Below, piece after piece: positions 8,452 through 16,400 of a stretch of DNA of 34,027 nt. The notes beneath the pieces are model-generated. The model did no database searches. It saw only the letters and a program-made list of their open reading frames with translations, and was not told the DNA's origin. The stretch's first letter is position 1; each line of letters starts with the position of its first letter. Source of the stretch: Salegentibacter sp. (GTDB lineage Bacteria; Bacteroidota; Bacteroidia; Flavobacteriales; Flavobacteriaceae); NCBI GenBank assembly GCA_024635815.1, contig JAGXIG010000001.1, positions 1 through 34,027 of the forward strand, written 5' to 3'. The translations under genes and the position numbers were made by a program.

Positions 8452-8925
8452 TTAAGCAGATATTTTTTCAGTAATTATCCGGTTCCATTTATTAGCTACG
8501 ATTAGCCTTTCAGAAGCATCATTGTTCTCGTTATCGTCCTCATCATAAAAGATGATTTCGGTGAGTTTTTTGCCCTGAAAATTCCCGGAAAGGTCCAAGC
8601 TGATTCTTTTAGTATAATTGTTGTTTTCCGCAAATTGCAAGGTGCTAACCTTAGTGTTTTTAATTTCTGAAAGGTCTAAAACCCGGTGTTGCATATTATT
8701 GGTAGGTTCTATCACCAGCAATTTCTTTAATTTACTGTCCAGACCCAGAAAAAGTGTTGCTGAAACTTCTACAGTGTCGGTATTTAAATTGTTTTTGGAG
8801 CTTATCTCTTTTAAACTCTTAAGTCGGGTTTTTTCTTTAGTGTTTTGTTGCCAGATAAGGAATAGTATTGGCAGCATAAACAATGCTAATAGCCCAAGGC
8901 CAATTAGCGTAGATGCAGTATCCAT
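8452..8925 (-). CDS. Small single-span membrane protein of unknown function
   Basis: A 157-residue protein I do not recognise. Residues 6-25 are a strongly hydrophobic helix, followed by a basic stretch, so a membrane anchor with a cytoplasmic C-terminal domain is most likely. The soluble part alternates short hydrophobic runs with Asn-, Asp- and Lys-rich turns, suggesting a beta-rich fold. An acidic patch DEDDNENND lies near the C-terminus. It has its own strong terminator and a 102-base upstream gap, so it may be a single-gene unit. No catalytic motif is visible. Confidence 0.75.
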   Translation of the reverse strand: MDTASTLIGLGLLALFMLPILFLIWQQNTKEKTRLKSLKEISSKNNLNTDTVEVSATLFLGLDSKLKKLLVIEPTNNMQHRVLDLSEIKNTKVSTLQFAENNNYTKRISLDLSGNFQGKKLTEIIFYDEDDNENNDASERLIVANKWNRIITEKISA

Positions 8926-9027
8926 TTTTTTATGATATTTAGGGTGAAATTTTAATTATGCCTGAATTCGTTCAGACGAAGTATTTTTAAAGAAGAAATT
9001 GATATTTTTCTTCGGAAAGAACTCATT

Positions 9028-9375
9028 TCACCAGAAAAAATGAAAAGGATAAATATGTTGAAGTATTAACTGTCTTTGATCAAAAGAGTTGAAAAACGCA
9101 TTTTTTTCAGCGGAAATAAGAAGTTTCTTTTCTGAAGAAAATGAAGAACCTAAACCGCCTGAAAAACCAGGAAAATTTTCTTCTGAAATAATATTTTCAG
9201 AATTGATAATTTCTGGAAAAAATACCGCCTGCTGATTTTGCTCTGCTTGCAGGTAATCATAGTTTCGGGAATCGAGATTTACAACCGGGGCTGAAAAAGC
9301 AAAAACTTTATTACCGGTGCTATTTAAAAGTAGACCGAGTAATAAAGTTATAATATAGAAATTCTGATTTTTCAT
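9028..9375 (-). CDS. Small exported protein of unknown function
   Basis: A 115-residue predicted exported protein. The N-terminus is a good signal peptide: MKNQ, then a hydrophobic run ITLLLGLLL, with a likely cleavage site after VFAFSA. The mature part of about 85 residues is rich in Phe, Ser, Glu and Asn. It has no cysteine and ends in the aromatic tail YPFHFFW. I know no family for it. It lies on the same strand as hemB, 149 bases downstream of it, and 102 bases before the next gene. The evidence is the signal peptide, the intact frame and a sensible position, so this is a probable but not certain gene. Confidence 0.55.
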   Translation of the reverse strand: MKNQNFYIITLLLGLLLNSTGNKVFAFSAPVVNLDSRNYDYLQAEQNQQAVFFPEIINSENIISEENFPGFSGGLGSSFSSEKKLLISAEKNAFFNSFDQRQLILQHIYPFHFFW

Positions 9376-9524
9376 GAAATCAAATACCCTGATTTAAATT
9401 TACAAGGCATTAAGATGAAAAATAGAGAAGATTCTGATATAGGTTTCAGAAAATTTTCAATCTCATCTAACGAGTAAAATTAGCTAAAAATCAGATTCAA
9501 AAATGATAAATTTTAGTTATAAAA

Positions 9525-10514
9525 TCAGGGAATTAACTTCACTGCGTCCTTGGCAAAATAGCTGGCAATCATAGTAGCACCAGCACGTTTTATGGCGGTT
9601 AATTGTTCTAAAACCACGGCATCGTGATCTAACCAGCCTTTTTCAGCAGCTGCTTTTATCATTGCATATTCGCCACTTACCTGGTAAACCGCAATAGGAA
9701 TATTGACTACATTTCTTAGATCGCGAACAATATCCAGATAGCATAATCCCGGTTTTACCATCACAATATCGGCGCCTTCTTCAATATCCATAAGCGTTTC
9801 CTTAACGGCTTCTTCCCGGTTTGCAGGATCCATCTGGTAAGTTTTTTTATCCTTCGGAATATTTTCGGCATCTACAGGTGCAGAATCCAATGCATCGCGA
9901 AACGGCCCATAAAACGCAGAAGCATATTTGGCGCTGTAACTCATAATCCCGGTTTCGTGAAAACCTTCGTCTTCCAGCAGGCTGCGCATTTCAAAAATAC
10001 GGCCGTCCATCATATCACTGGGAGCGAGAATATCGGCACCAGCTTTCGCATGGGAAAGTCCCATTTCAGCTAAAATTGCCGTGGTATCATCATTGATTAT
10101 TTTCCCTCCTGAAACAATTCCGTCGTGCCCGTAAGCGGAATATGGATCCAGGGCAACATCTGTCATCACCAGCATTTCGGGAACTGCATTTTTAACGCAC
10201 CTAATAGCGCGTTGCATCAATCCGTCGTTATTTAAAGCCTCAGTCCCGGCATTGTCTTTTAGGTTGTCAGGAACTTTAACAAAAAGCAAAACCGATTTGA
10301 TGCCCAAACTCCAAAGCTCCTTAACTTCTTTTTCCAGCAAATCCAGGCTAAACCGAAAATAGTTAGGCATAGAAGCGATTTCTTCTTTTTTGCTTTTTCC
10401 TTCAACCACAAAAAGCGGTGCGATAAAATCGTTTGGAGTTATTGCGGTTTCCCTAACCAGGCTGCGCATCGCTTCGCTGGTTCTTAATCTTCTATTTCTT
10501 CGTAATGGATACAT
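9525..10514 (-). CDS. hemB: Delta-aminolevulinic acid dehydratase (porphobilinogen synthase)
   Basis: Condenses two 5-aminolevulinate molecules into porphobilinogen, the second committed step of tetrapyrrole synthesis. The two Schiff-base lysines are present: Lys196 in MSYSAKYAS and Lys254 in VMVKPGLCY. The metal-site segment reads DVALDPYSAYGHDG (119-132), with Asp where zinc enzymes have Cys. This places it in the zinc-independent class, like the Pseudomonas enzyme, which typically uses magnesium. The length of 329 residues is standard. It is the distal gene of the heme operon, separated from hemF by a four-helix-bundle cassette. No separate promoter was recognised in the 38-base upstream gap. 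Confidence 0.96.
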   Translation of the reverse strand: MYPLRRNRRLRTSEAMRSLVRETAITPNDFIAPLFVVEGKSKKEEIASMPNYFRFSLDLLEKEVKELWSLGIKSVLLFVKVPDNLKDNAGTEALNNDGLMQRAIRCVKNAVPEMLVMTDVALDPYSAYGHDGIVSGGKIINDDTTAILAEMGLSHAKAGADILAPSDMMDGRIFEMRSLLEDEGFHETGIMSYSAKYASAFYGPFRDALDSAPVDAENIPKDKKTYQMDPANREEAVKETLMDIEEGADIVMVKPGLCYLDIVRDLRNVVNIPIAVYQVSGEYAMIKAAAEKGWLDHDAVVLEQLTAIKRAGATMIASYFAKDAVKLIP

Positions 10515-10527
10515 GTTTCTAGATTTA

Positions 10528-10538
10528 GCTGTTAGCTA
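10528..10538 (-). repeat. Direct repeat flanking the four-helix-bundle gene (downstream copy)
   Basis: The minus strand reads TAGCTAACAGC inside a low-complexity run of TAGC-type words between the four-helix-bundle gene and hemB. It matches 10 of 11 bases of the copy at 10918-10928, in the same orientation. Confidence 0.5.
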
Positions 10539-10552
10539 TAAGCTATTAGATT

Positions 10553-10903
10553 TTAATTTAATTTTTGTATTAAAGAATTTAGCATTTTTTTAATTTCCTC
10601 TACCTGAAATAATAAAACATCTACCTCTTCTCCTGTGATAAAATTAAGATCCCTACTTAATATTATCTGGTATTCCAGTTCATTTGCAGAGCCAAATGCA
10701 ATATAAAGAAATCTACAAAAATCCTTTTCAGATTTTCGGCCGCAGCCTTCTGCAATATTAGTGGGAATCGAACTCGAAGACCGCTTCATCTGACTTACCA
10801 AACTGAAAAGTTCTTCTTTTGGATAATTGGCTACTATTTGATAAATATCAAGCGTTAGTTTATGTCCTTTTTCCCAAACTATATAATTTTTGTAATTTCT
10901 CAT
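10553..10903 (-). CDS. Four-helix-bundle protein (23S rRNA intervening-sequence protein family)
   Basis: Small protein of the family first found in 23S rRNA intervening sequences (TIGR02436), which forms four-helix bundles, often pentameric. The signature is seen: VWEKGHKLTLDIYQ at the start, LVSQMKRSSSSIPTNIAEG in the centre, and FLYIAFGSANELEYQI after it. Family members are common as isolated genes in Bacteroidota intergenic regions and their role is not known. Here it interrupts the heme operon between hemF and hemB in operon orientation, with 39 and 38 bases on either side. Both spacers hold similar TAGCTAxCAGC repeats, which suggests that the gene and its flanks arrived as a cassette. 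Confidence 0.9.
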   Translation of the reverse strand: MRNYKNYIVWEKGHKLTLDIYQIVANYPKEELFSLVSQMKRSSSSIPTNIAEGCGRKSEKDFCRFLYIAFGSANELEYQIILSRDLNFITGEEVDVLLFQVEEIKKMLNSLIQKLN

Positions 10904-10917
10904 ATTTTATGCTAAGT

Positions 10918-10928
10918 GCTGATAGCTA
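10918..10928 (-). repeat. Direct repeat flanking the four-helix-bundle gene (upstream copy)
   Basis: The minus strand reads TAGCTATCAGC within the 39-base spacer after hemF, just before the four-helix-bundle gene. One base differs from the downstream copy at 10528-10538. Confidence 0.5.
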
Positions 10929-10942
10929 AATACTAATAACTC

Positions 10943-11851
10943 CTAAACCCAATCTCTTGGCTCTTCCAAAACCTTTAATAATTTCTCTTCTTCGCTGCCG
11001 GGTTCGGGGTGGTGGTCGTAAACCCATTGCACGTGGGGGGGCAGGCTCATTAAAATACTCTCAATCCTTCCGTTCGTTTTTAAACCGAAAAGTGTGCCTT
11101 TATCGTGCACTAAATTGAATTCAACATATCGACCGCGCCTTATTTCCTGCCAGTTTCGGTTTGCTTCAGAATATTGTAAGTCCTTGCTTTTTTCAACAAT
11201 TGGGACATAAGCTTCAAGGAAACTATCGCCAACTTCGGTCACAAAATTATACCAATCTGCTATACTTTTTTCTTCGGAAGCTTTTAAATAATCAAAAAAT
11301 AATCCACCGATTCCACGGGCTTCATTGCGGTGGGAATTCCAAAAATATTCATCACATTTCTGCTTGTATTCCGGGTAAAATTCCGAAGAATACTTATCGC
11401 AGGCTGCTTTTGAAACCTGGTGAAAATGTTTGGCATCTTCTTCAAATAAATAATAAGGTGTAAGATCCTGCCCGCCGCCAAACCATTGGTCTAAAATGGT
11501 TCCGTTTTTATCATACATTTCAAAATAGCGCCAGTTGGCGTGCACCGTGGGCACCATCGGATTTTTAGGGTGGATCACCAAACTAAGTCCGCAGGCGAAG
11601 AAGTCTACATCGCCAACTTTAAAATATTTTTGCATAGCAGGAGCCAGGGGACCGTGAACTGCCGAAATATTTACGCCACCTTTTTCAAAAACAGCTCCAT
11701 TTTCTATAACCCGGGTTCTGCCGCCACCACCTTCTTCACGTTCCCAAAGGTCTTGCTGAAACTTAGCAGTGCCGTCTATTTCTTCCAGTTTTCCGCAGAT
11801 GCTGTCCTGTAATTCTTCAATGTATTTATAAAATTGCTCTCTCATTTTCAA
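10943..11851 (-). CDS. hemF: Oxygen-dependent coproporphyrinogen III oxidase
   Basis: Decarboxylates two propionates of coproporphyrinogen III to vinyls, giving protoporphyrinogen IX, with O2 as electron acceptor. The family signatures are clear: GGGGRTRVIENG at 41-52, VNISAVHG at 60-67, VHANWRYFE at 103-111 and WFGGGQDLTPYY at 123-134. The length of 302 residues is normal. It points to aerobic heme synthesis; no oxygen-independent hemN is seen in the window. The start ATG overlaps the preceding DUF6973-like gene by 4 bases, so translation is probably coupled. The four-helix-bundle gene lies 39 bases downstream. Confidence 0.97.
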   Translation of the reverse strand: MKMREQFYKYIEELQDSICGKLEEIDGTAKFQQDLWEREEGGGGRTRVIENGAVFEKGGVNISAVHGPLAPAMQKYFKVGDVDFFACGLSLVIHPKNPMVPTVHANWRYFEMYDKNGTILDQWFGGGQDLTPYYLFEEDAKHFHQVSKAACDKYSSEFYPEYKQKCDEYFWNSHRNEARGIGGLFFDYLKASEEKSIADWYNFVTEVGDSFLEAYVPIVEKSKDLQYSEANRNWQEIRRGRYVEFNLVHDKGTLFGLKTNGRIESILMSLPPHVQWVYDHHPEPGSEEEKLLKVLEEPRDWV

Positions 11852-12333
11852 TCTTCTATAAAAACCAGTTTATTCTTCGCCTTTTCAATTTCTATAACTG
11901 TTTTGACCTTGATCGCCGTTTCCATTTTATGTTGCAATAGTTGGATAAGTTCAGTTTTTGAAAGTGGATTTTCACTAAATAAGAATTGACCTACCCTATT
12001 ATTATGTAAATCCATTGCTTTAGCCAACTTTGGATTGGGGGATAGCTTTTCGTGCAAACCAGTAATGTGGTCGCTCCAATTCCTAACCGTTTTAACCGAA
12101 CCTGAAATAGAATAACATTTTTTGCAGATTAAATAATTCCAAAGGGCGTGTCTAAAGGCATTTTCTTTGCCATCGTTGTGATGTTCTTCAGCGTAAAGCT
12201 CATCACAAATTTCAATAGATTCTATTGTTCCAATATAAGTGGGAAAAATATAACGCGGCCTGGTAATAAAAACTTTAGAAACCGAAAACAGTTCCTTTAA
12301 GTTCATATTTTTAATCCGTGCCCAGACTGCCAT
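11848..12333 (-). CDS. DUF6973-like protein embedded in the heme operon
   Basis: A 161-residue protein of unknown function. It shows the pattern I associate with DUF6973: ENAFRHALWN at about residues 58-67, then a Trp and HE in the middle, then AMDLHNNRVGQ at about 105-115. These conserved His, Asn, Glu and Asp residues look like a metal or active site, but no activity is known to me. There is no signal peptide or membrane helix. The gene overlaps hemE by 1 base (stop/start TAATG) and hemF by 4 bases, so it is locked into the operon by translational coupling. A role linked to uroporphyrinogen or coproporphyrinogen handling is possible but is inference from position only. Confidence 0.85.
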   Translation of the reverse strand: MAVWARIKNMNLKELFSVSKVFITRPRYIFPTYIGTIESIEICDELYAEEHHNDGKENAFRHALWNYLICKKCYSISGSVKTVRNWSDHITGLHEKLSPNPKLAKAMDLHNNRVGQFLFSENPLSKTELIQLLQHKMETAIKVKTVIEIEKAKNKLVFIED

Positions 12334-13361
12334 TACACGGCTTTATATTCTTTTACTGCATCTACAAAAGCTTTGGCGTTTTCTACCGGAATATCGGGTA
12401 AAATGCCGTGACCAAGATTTACGATATACTGGTCTTTTCCAAATTCATTGATCATTTGGGTTACCATTTTCTTGATTTCAGCCGGTGGCGAATATAACCT
12501 TGCGGGATCAAAATTACCTTGCAGCGTGATTCTTCCGCCACTTAAATAACGGGCATTTCTGGCACTTAAAGTCCAGTCTACTCCCAGTGCTGAAGCGCCT
12601 GAATTTGCCATTTCGTGAAGGGCAAACCAGCAACCTTTTCCAAAGGCTATTACTGGAATTTCATCTTTTAAAGCGTCAATTATTTGCTGAATGTATTTCC
12701 AGGAAAACTCCTGATAATCTACAGGGCTTAGCATTCCGCCCCAGGAATCGAAAATTTGCACCGCATCTACACCGGCTGCAACTTTGGCTTTTAGGTAAGC
12801 GATCGTGGTATCGGTTATTTTTTGCAATAATTGGTGGGCTGCTACAGGATTGGTAAAACAAAACTTTTTAGCGATATCAAAATTTTTGGATCCCTGACCC
12901 TGGACCGCATAACATAAGATAGTCCACGGGGAGCCGGCAAAACCAATTAGCGGAACTTCGTTATTCAATTCCTGTTTGGTTAATTTAATGGCATCCATAA
13001 CGTAGCCCAAAGTTTCATCAATGTCGGGCACAATTACGTTCTCAACATCTTTACTTGTGCGGATTGGATTAGGTAACCAGGGGCCAACTCCGGGTTTCAT
13101 TTCCACTTCAATATTCATTGCCTGCGGAATTACCAGAATATCGCTAAAAAGAATGGCCGCATCGGTGCCTATCTGGTTGATTGGCATAACGGTGATTTCT
13201 GTAGCGAGCTCGGGAGTTCGGCAGCGGGTGAAAAAGTCGTATTTTTCTTTAAGCTTCATAAAATCTGGGAGGTAACGACCTGCCTGGCGCATCATCCAAA
13301 CCGGCGGGCGTTCTACAGTTTCTCCTTTTAAAGCTTTTAGAAATAGATCGTTTTTTATCAT
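12333..13361 (-). CDS. hemE: Uroporphyrinogen decarboxylase
   Basis: Removes the four acetate carboxyls of uroporphyrinogen III to give coproporphyrinogen III. The N-terminal signature [11 protein letters not shown] (22-32) holds the substrate-binding arginines, and the catalytic Asp74 lies in [10 protein letters not shown] later signature GFAGSPWTI also fits. The length of 342 residues is typical. It overlaps hemD by 4 bases at its start and the DUF6973-like gene by 1 base at its end, so it belongs to a tightly packed transcript that also makes its substrate (hemC, hemD) and uses its product (hemF). Confidence 0.97.
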   Translation of the reverse strand: MIKNDLFLKALKGETVERPPVWMMRQAGRYLPDFMKLKEKYDFFTRCRTPELATEITVMPINQIGTDAAILFSDILVIPQAMNIEVEMKPGVGPWLPNPIRTSKDVENVIVPDIDETLGYVMDAIKLTKQELNNEVPLIGFAGSPWTILCYAVQGQGSKNFDIAKKFCFTNPVAAHQLLQKITDTTIAYLKAKVAAGVDAVQIFDSWGGMLSPVDYQEFSWKYIQQIIDALKDEIPVIAFGKGCWFALHEMANSGASALGVDWTLSARNARYLSGGRITLQGNFDPARLYSPPAEIKKMVTQMINEFGKDQYIVNLGHGILPDIPVENAKAFVDAVKEYKAV

Positions 13362-14005
13362 TTTTTAAAATATTTCACCACCTGCACAATCACATTTTCA
13401 ATAGAAGGTTTGGTGGCGGTTATTATATGGTTTGTATGTTTTTTAGCTTCTGCAGCAGTTGTTTTTCCTATGCAAAAAGCCATAGCATCTTTTAGTCGAT
13501 TTTTATCAGTAAAACTTTGTACTGCACTCGGGCTAAAAAATAAAATTCCGTCAAATTCCTGGGAAAATGGCTTCGGATTTAAACTTGTTTTATAAACTTC
13601 AATTTCGGTAAATTCAATTTTATTCTTTTTCAAGATTTCGGGAATGTCATCTCTTCTTATATTTCCGCAGAAAAAAGTAAAGCTTTCCTCAGCATATTTC
13701 TGAACAATTATTTCGGCTAAATCTTTCCCGTAATCGGCGATTTCCTGAATATGAAATCCGTTTTCGTTGGCTAAGTCTGCGGTTTTTTCACCTACGCAGA
13801 AACAATTTTCAACCGGGACTTTTCCTGAAATCGAATTTACCGAGTTTTTACTGGTAAAAATGGCGTTTTTTATTTTTTTTGAAGGAAGCTTAAAATCGGT
13901 GGCTTCAGTTGTAATCGCATTATATTCTACCAAACTCAAGCCCGAATTTAGAAACAATTGTTTCTGAGAATTACTGAGTTTTTTAGTGGAAAGAATGCTT
14001 TTCAT
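13358..14005 (-). CDS. hemD: Uroporphyrinogen-III synthase
   Basis: Closes the linear hydroxymethylbilane to uroporphyrinogen III with inversion of ring D. This family is poorly conserved, so the call rests on the fold pattern and context. Typical segments are [32 protein letters not shown] and [12 protein letters not shown], the paired beta/alpha elements of the two-domain enzyme. At 215 residues it is slightly short but normal for Bacteroidota. It lies 21 bases after hemC and overlaps hemE by 4 bases, exactly where hemD is expected. Confidence 0.92.
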   Translation of the reverse strand: MKSILSTKKLSNSQKQLFLNSGLSLVEYNAITTEATDFKLPSKKIKNAIFTSKNSVNSISGKVPVENCFCVGEKTADLANENGFHIQEIADYGKDLAEIIVQKYAEESFTFFCGNIRRDDIPEILKKNKIEFTEIEVYKTSLNPKPFSQEFDGILFFSPSAVQSFTDKNRLKDAMAFCIGKTTAAEAKKHTNHIITATKPSIENVIVQVVKYFKK

Positions 14006-14026
14006 TCATGAGATTTTAGATGAGGA

Positions 14027-14947
14027 TCAGCCTTCGGTATTGATTTCGGCTTTAATTTCCTGCATCAATTTTGCACCGCCATTCTGGAGGATTTCTTCAG
14101 CGCAGCGTCTTCCAAAATTCTTAATTTCGTCTATGGATACTGTTTTTTCAACGCCAATTTTTTCCTTTCCGTCCAAACTAAAAAGTGCACCTTTAAAATA
14201 GACAAGATCTTTATCTACCGTAGCTAAAGCTCCAATTGGTGCAGTACAGCCGCCTTCTAAAACCTTTAGAAATTCACGTTCTATATGTACGGTAATTTCA
14301 GATTCTTTATGATTTAAAAGTGCGAGAGCTTTTCGGGTAAATTCGTCTTCCTGCATCGCTACCACAAGCATTGCGCCCTGGGCCGGTGCGGGAATCATCC
14401 AGTTAAGATCAATAAAATTATCTGGTTTTAGCGCGATACGTTCCAGTCCCGCAGCTGCGAAAATCGCTCCGTTCCAGTTGTTATCGTCTAATTTTTTCAT
14501 TCGGGTGTTTACGTTTCCGCGTAAATCCACCACTTTATGCATAGGATATTTGTTAAGCCATTGTGCTTTACGGCGTAAACTTCCGGTGGCAATAGTACCA
14601 TCGCTTTCCAGGAAATCGAGGCCTTTATGAATAAGAATATCTTTGGTGTTGGCACGTTTTAAAACCGCGGCTTCCACAATTCCTTTGGGAAGGGCCGTGG
14701 GAACGTCTTTCATAGAATGCACAGCGATATCTACTTCGCCTTTAATCATCGCTACATCCAGGGTTTTTGTGAAAATCCCGGTAATGCCCATCTCATAAAG
14801 CGGCTGATCTAAATTAAGATCTCCGGTAGATTTTACGGGGACTAATTCTGTTTTATGACCGGCTTTCTCCAGCGCATTTTGCACCGTTTTTGCCTGCCAA
14901 AGTGCGAGTTCGCTATCTCTGGTGCCAATGCGGATTACTTTGTTCAT
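14027..14947 (-). CDS. hemC: Hydroxymethylbilane synthase (porphobilinogen deaminase)
   Basis: Polymerises four porphobilinogens into hydroxymethylbilane. The dipyrromethane cofactor attaches to Cys234 in EGGCTAPIGA. The catalytic aspartate is Asp81 in AVHSMKDVP, and the N-terminal IGTRDSELALWQA motif (7-19) is present. The length of 306 residues is normal. Its ATG overlaps the hemA stop by 4 bases, so the first two enzymes of this operon are probably translationally coupled. Confidence 0.97.
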   Translation of the reverse strand: MNKVIRIGTRDSELALWQAKTVQNALEKAGHKTELVPVKSTGDLNLDQPLYEMGITGIFTKTLDVAMIKGEVDIAVHSMKDVPTALPKGIVEAAVLKRANTKDILIHKGLDFLESDGTIATGSLRRKAQWLNKYPMHKVVDLRGNVNTRMKKLDDNNWNGAIFAAAGLERIALKPDNFIDLNWMIPAPAQGAMLVVAMQEDEFTRKALALLNHKESEITVHIEREFLKVLEGGCTAPIGALATVDKDLVYFKGALFSLDGKEKIGVEKTVSIDEIKNFGRRCAEEILQNGGAKLMQEIKAEINTEG

Positions 14948-16200
14948 TTCGCCTGTTCTTCAAGCTGAAAAACTTTTTGGATCAATTCCAGGCTTTCATC
15001 GGTAGTTTCTGAATCCCCTTTTAAATGATTGGCAAAGTGTTTCATTATCTTCTGAATAATCCTGTCACTAACAATTTCGGCCTGCTCATCGTTGAAATCT
15101 GAAATTTTTCTACGCTGAAAATCCAACTCATCATCTTTCATACTTCTAAGCTTTTTCTTTAAAGCTTTTATGGTAGGGGCGAATTTTCGGGTTTCAAGCC
15201 ATTTATTGAAATCGGTTTCTACGGCTTTAATAATGGCTTCGGCTTCAGGAATAAATTGTTTTCTGCGCTCTAAATTCTCGTCGGTAATTTTTGAAAGCTG
15301 ATCCAGGTGAACCAGTTTCACATTCAGTAAATGCGCTACATCTTCTGAAACATTCTTTGGTATAGAAAGGTCTAAAACCAATAAATCTTTGTTGGAATAA
15401 ATCAATTCTTTAGAAATGGTAGGGTTTTGCGCCCCGGTAGCAACAATTAGAATATCGGTATTTCTTATTTCTGCCTGTAAATCGGCGTAATCTTTTACGA
15501 TAAGGTTGAATTTACCCGCAATTTTTTCCGCCTTGTCTTTGGTGCGGTTAATCAAAGTAATATGTTCGTTTTGCGTATGTTTTATAAGGTTTTCGCAGGT
15601 GTTTCTTCCAATCTTACCGGTTCCAAAAAGTAGAATATTCTTATTAGAAACATCTGGAACATTATTGAGAATATATTGGACCGAAGCAAATGATACTGAG
15701 GTCGCTCCTGTAGAAATCTCGGTTTCATTTTTTATTCGCTTACTCGCCTGAATTACTGCATTAACCAGTCGCTCGAAAAATGCATTGACAAGACCAAGTT
15801 TTTTAGAACGGATAAAAGCGAGCTTTAACTGACTAATAATTTCAAAATCGCCTAAAATTTGGCTATCCAAACCGGTACCAACCCTAAACATATGGGAAAT
15901 GGCCTGTTTGTTTTTATGAATATAAGCTACTTTTTCAAACTCTTCTACCGTACCGTGTGTATGTTCACAAAGTAATTTAATAAGTTGAAAAGGGTGTTGA
16001 GCAAAGCCGTAGATTTCGGTGCGGTTGCAGGTAGAAGTCACTAAAATAGCGTCAATGCCTTCAGCCTTAGCTTGTAGAAGAAGACCGTTTTTCGATTCTT
16101 CATTCAAACTAAAATGTCCTCTTATCTCTGCATCAGCCTTTTTATAACTAAGGCCTATGGTGTAAAAATGTTTTCCGCTTGCGATGTGATAATCTTCCAT
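14944..16200 (-). CDS. hemA: Glutamyl-tRNA reductase
   Basis: Reduces glutamyl-tRNA(Glu) to glutamate-1-semialdehyde with NADPH, the first and usually rate-controlling step of the C5 heme pathway. The catalytic cysteine is Cys58 in TSTCNRTEIYG. The motif GLDSQILGD and a Rossmann site LFGTGKIGR around residues 195-203 follow, then a C-terminal helical dimerisation domain. The length of 418 residues is normal. It is the first gene of the minus-strand heme operon. A consensus -7 element and an inverted repeat lie directly upstream in the region shared with the divergent araC gene. The partner hemL is not in the window. Confidence 0.97.
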   Translation of the reverse strand: MEDYHIASGKHFYTIGLSYKKADAEIRGHFSLNEESKNGLLLQAKAEGIDAILVTSTCNRTEIYGFAQHPFQLIKLLCEHTHGTVEEFEKVAYIHKNKQAISHMFRVGTGLDSQILGDFEIISQLKLAFIRSKKLGLVNAFFERLVNAVIQASKRIKNETEISTGATSVSFASVQYILNNVPDVSNKNILLFGTGKIGRNTCENLIKHTQNEHITLINRTKDKAEKIAGKFNLIVKDYADLQAEIRNTDILIVATGAQNPTISKELIYSNKDLLVLDLSIPKNVSEDVAHLLNVKLVHLDQLSKITDENLERRKQFIPEAEAIIKAVETDFNKWLETRKFAPTIKALKKKLRSMKDDELDFQRRKISDFNDEQAEIVSDRIIQKIMKHFANHLKGDSETTDESLELIQKVFQLEEQAK

Positions 16201-16223
16201 GAACCGATTTAGGGTATTCGGTA

Positions 16224-16231
16224 CAAAATTA
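16224..16231 (-). promoter_or_regulatory. -7 promoter element of the hemA operon
   Basis: The minus strand reads TAATTTTG, an exact TAnnTTTG match, 23 bases upstream of the hemA start codon. A TTTTTG at 16251-16246 could be the -33 element, but its 14-base spacing is shorter than usual. The implied 5' leader is about 15-20 bases. Confidence 0.6.
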
Positions 16232-16246
16232 AGCTAATGTTAAATC

Positions 16247-16272
16247 AAAAAGTAACGCTCAAAGTACTTTTT
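16247..16272. promoter_or_regulatory. Inverted repeat, possible operator upstream of hemA
   Basis: AAAAAGTA (16247-16254) and TACTTTTT (16265-16272) are perfect 8-base arms with a 10-base spacer. The left arm overlaps the presumed -33 region of the hemA promoter. The half-sites are 18 bases apart centre to centre, which suits a dimeric regulator. Which protein binds is unknown; the AraC-family protein encoded next door is a candidate. Confidence 0.45.
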
Positions 16273-16326
16273 GTATCGCTTTCAGTTATTTTAGGTTTTT
16301 TATAACTTTAAAAAGTGGTATTTCCT

Positions 16327-16334
16327 TACTTTTG
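16327..16334 (+). promoter_or_regulatory. -7 promoter element of the araC-type gene
   Basis: TACTTTTG matches TAnnTTTG and lies 66 bases before the ATG at 16401. No clear TTTG -33 element was seen about 19 bases further upstream, so the promoter may be weak or activator-dependent. Confidence 0.5.
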
Positions 16335-16364
16335 CAGTAGTGATAGTCGGTTTAGCATCATTAG

Positions 16365-16390
16365 TTTAGAACTATTCTAAATAGTCTAAA
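16365..16390. promoter_or_regulatory. Bulged inverted repeat in the araC leader
   Basis: TTTAGA (16365-16370), one extra A, CTATT (16372-16376), a 3-base centre, then AATAG (16380-16384) and TCTAAA (16385-16390) form an inverted repeat with a single-base bulge. It ends 10 bases before the start codon. The TTTAGA/TCTAAA half-sites are the same as those of the DtxR-type palindrome at 31699-31714. Confidence 0.45.
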
Positions 16391-16400
16391 AAATTAAAAA

